In this document: positions 5,486-6,419 of the stretch, piece after piece | Layout of the letters: each line of letters opens with the position of its first letter | How positions within the stretch are numbered: the first letter of the stretch is position 1 | Source of the DNA: Bacteroidota bacterium | Lineage (GTDB): Bacteria > Bacteroidota > Bacteroidia > Flavobacteriales > Flavobacteriaceae | DNA length: 6,419 nt | Assembly (NCBI GenBank): GCA_023386255.1 | Contig: JAEWKB010000296.1 | Coordinates: 1-6,419, forward strand | Direction of reading: 5' to 3' | Translations under genes and position numbers: made by a program | The notes under the pieces: model-generated | The model's database searches: none | What the model saw: only the letters and a program-made list of their open reading frames with translations | Told to the model about the DNA's origin: nothing

Positions 5486-6419
5486 CTTTATGTTTTCTGC
5501 CTGTTAGCAGTAACAGCAGGAATGTTACCAGGCCATTTATTATGATGAGTTCGTTGTCGAACACATATCCACCCATAAAATCTGCTGAATAGGTGCTGAT
5601 AAAGTATGTAACAAGCGGCGACAGGATACAAATGAGCGGTACAAGTTTATCGCGCACCTCAAAATTTTTCATGAACAGCCCAAAGCCGTAAAGGCCCAGC
5701 AGCGGCCCATAAGTATAGCCTGCTATACGGAAAATCATGCTTACAACCGAATCATCATTGAGGTAGTTGAAAAGCAATATCACCAGGAACATGGCTATAG
5801 AAAAAGAAATATGTACAAAATGCCGTGTGCGCACGTTGTTAGTCTTCTTCAGGTTCTCTTCCTTATCCATGCCCAGAAAATCAACACAAAACGAAGTGGT
5901 AAGTGCTGTAAGGGCAGAGTCGGTTGTGGCAAAAGTAGCCGCAGTAAGCCCCAGTAGGAATATTATTGAGGGTACCAGCGCCAGGTGGTTAAAAGCAATT
6001 TCAGGAAACAACAAGTCCGTTCGTGGTACATCATTTACGGTAGGAACAGCAATCCCGTTGTTCCCGGCATAAATGTATAAAAGGGCACCCACCCCCAGGA
6101 AGAACAGGTTGATCACCACAAAAATCCCTGTAAAAGTAAACATGTTCTTTTGCGCTTCACCAATGTTCTTGCAGCTCAGGTTTTTCTGCATCAGGTCCTG
6201 GTCCAGCCCTACCATGGCTATGGTTACAAATATCCCTCCCAGTATCTGTTTTACAAAATGGAACCTGTTGCCTATGAAATCTTCCCAAAAGAAAATCTTT
6301 GAATAATTACTTTCTTTTACGGTTTCGAACGCCTGCGGCAGGCTCAGGTTAAGGCTGTCACAAATGAAGTAGATGGTAAAAAATACTGATGACACAAGGA
6401 AGAGCGTCTGGAGCGTATC
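5460..6419 (-). CDS. Sodium:solute symporter (SSS family), C-terminal part (5' end outside the window)
   Basis: This is the C-terminal 319 residues of an inner-membrane sodium/substrate symporter of the SSS/SLC5 family, of the PutP/vSGLT type with a LeuT-like fold. Reading remains open through base 6419 (the edge codons encode DTLQTLFLV), so the true start lies off the right edge and the GTG at 6395 is internal. Family signatures are GGIFVTIAMVGLDQDLMQKNLSC (about window residues 61-83) and ATFATTDSALTALTTSF (about 161-177). The latter is the helix carrying Ser/Thr Na+-site residues in relatives. About seven hydrophobic helices follow one another, ending in a short basic cytoplasmic tail (GRKHKVNIDLQKA). 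The substrate cannot be told from this part. It could be an amino acid, sugar, sialic acid or other organic solute. Its stop lies inside the convergent CoA-binding gene, with no terminator between them. Confidence 0.95.
   Translation of the reverse strand, partial: DTLQTLFLVSSVFFTIYFICDSLNLSLPQAFETVKESNYSKIFFWEDFIGNRFHFVKQILGGIFVTIAMVGLDQDLMQKNLSCKNIGEAQKNMFTFTGIFVVINLFFLGVGALLYIYAGNNGIAVPTVNDVPRTDLLFPEIAFNHLALVPSIIFLLGLTAATFATTDSALTALTTSFCVDFLGMDKEENLKKTNNVRTRHFVHISFSIAMFLVILLFNYLNDDSVVSMIFRIAGYTYGPLLGLYGFGLFMKNFEVRDKLVPLICILSPLVTYFISTYSADFMGGYVFDNELIIINGLVTFLLLLLTGRKHKVNIDLQKA

Noticed and set aside
6393..6395. GTG codon as the start of the symporter
   Set aside because: The reading frame continues to the window edge, and the protein would lack the first helices of the family fold. 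The gene is truncated by the window, not short.
1..6419. Defence island, mobile element, CRISPR array or biosynthetic cluster
   Set aside because: No transposase, integrase, repeat array, toxin-antitoxin pair or modular enzyme was found. The genes are typical chromosomal genes with uniform base use.

Overview
The window looks like ordinary chromosome from a Bacteroidetes bacterium, most likely a Flavobacterium-like member of Flavobacteriaceae. Three things point there. The gene families are typical of the group: a CarboxypepD_reg-type outer-membrane/periplasmic protein, a short GldH-like lipoprotein, a CtlX-type hydrolase and a MarC-family membrane protein. Strong Shine-Dalgarno sequences are mostly absent. 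Exact copies of the Bacteroidetes -7 promoter box (TAnnTTTG) stand upstream of five genes. The DNA is moderately AT-rich with uniform codon use. No tRNA, rRNA, CRISPR array, insertion sequence or phage gene was seen.

Layout, left to right. (1) Positions 1-498 hold the 3' end of citrate synthase (gltA), closed by a clear intrinsic terminator. (2) Positions 689-2555 hold two tandem but dissimilar guanidine-modifying (amidinotransferase/deiminase fold) enzymes: a DDAH/arginine deiminase-like hydrolase, then a CtlX-type citrulline hydrolase. Only 13 bp separate them, and a complete second promoter lies across that junction. (3) A bidirectional terminator at 2571-2603 separates ctlX from a convergent MarC-family gene (2615-3247, minus). 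(4) A 210-bp divergent promoter region (3248-3457) carries one -7 box for each direction. (5) Positions 3458-5042 hold a probable two-gene operon for exported proteins: a small GldH-like lipoprotein and a secreted protein with an N-terminal carboxypeptidase-regulatory-like domain. (6) Positions 5117-5485 hold a CoA-binding (Rossmann) domain protein. Its 3' end overlaps by 26 bp the convergent end of a sodium:solute symporter gene (5460-6419, minus), whose 5' part runs off the window.

Functional picture. gltA is central carbon metabolism. The two deiminase-fold enzymes probably act on arginine, citrulline or methylated arginine, but their substrates cannot be read from sequence alone. The lipoprotein and CarboxypepD_reg pair is a cell-envelope module of unknown role. 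I found no convincing new multi-gene system. The observations most worth following are the paired GME-superfamily enzymes with a possibly leaderless ctlX transcript, the GldH-like lipoprotein outside any visible gld locus, and the CarboxypepD_reg protein that keeps a TonB-box-like segment but has no barrel.
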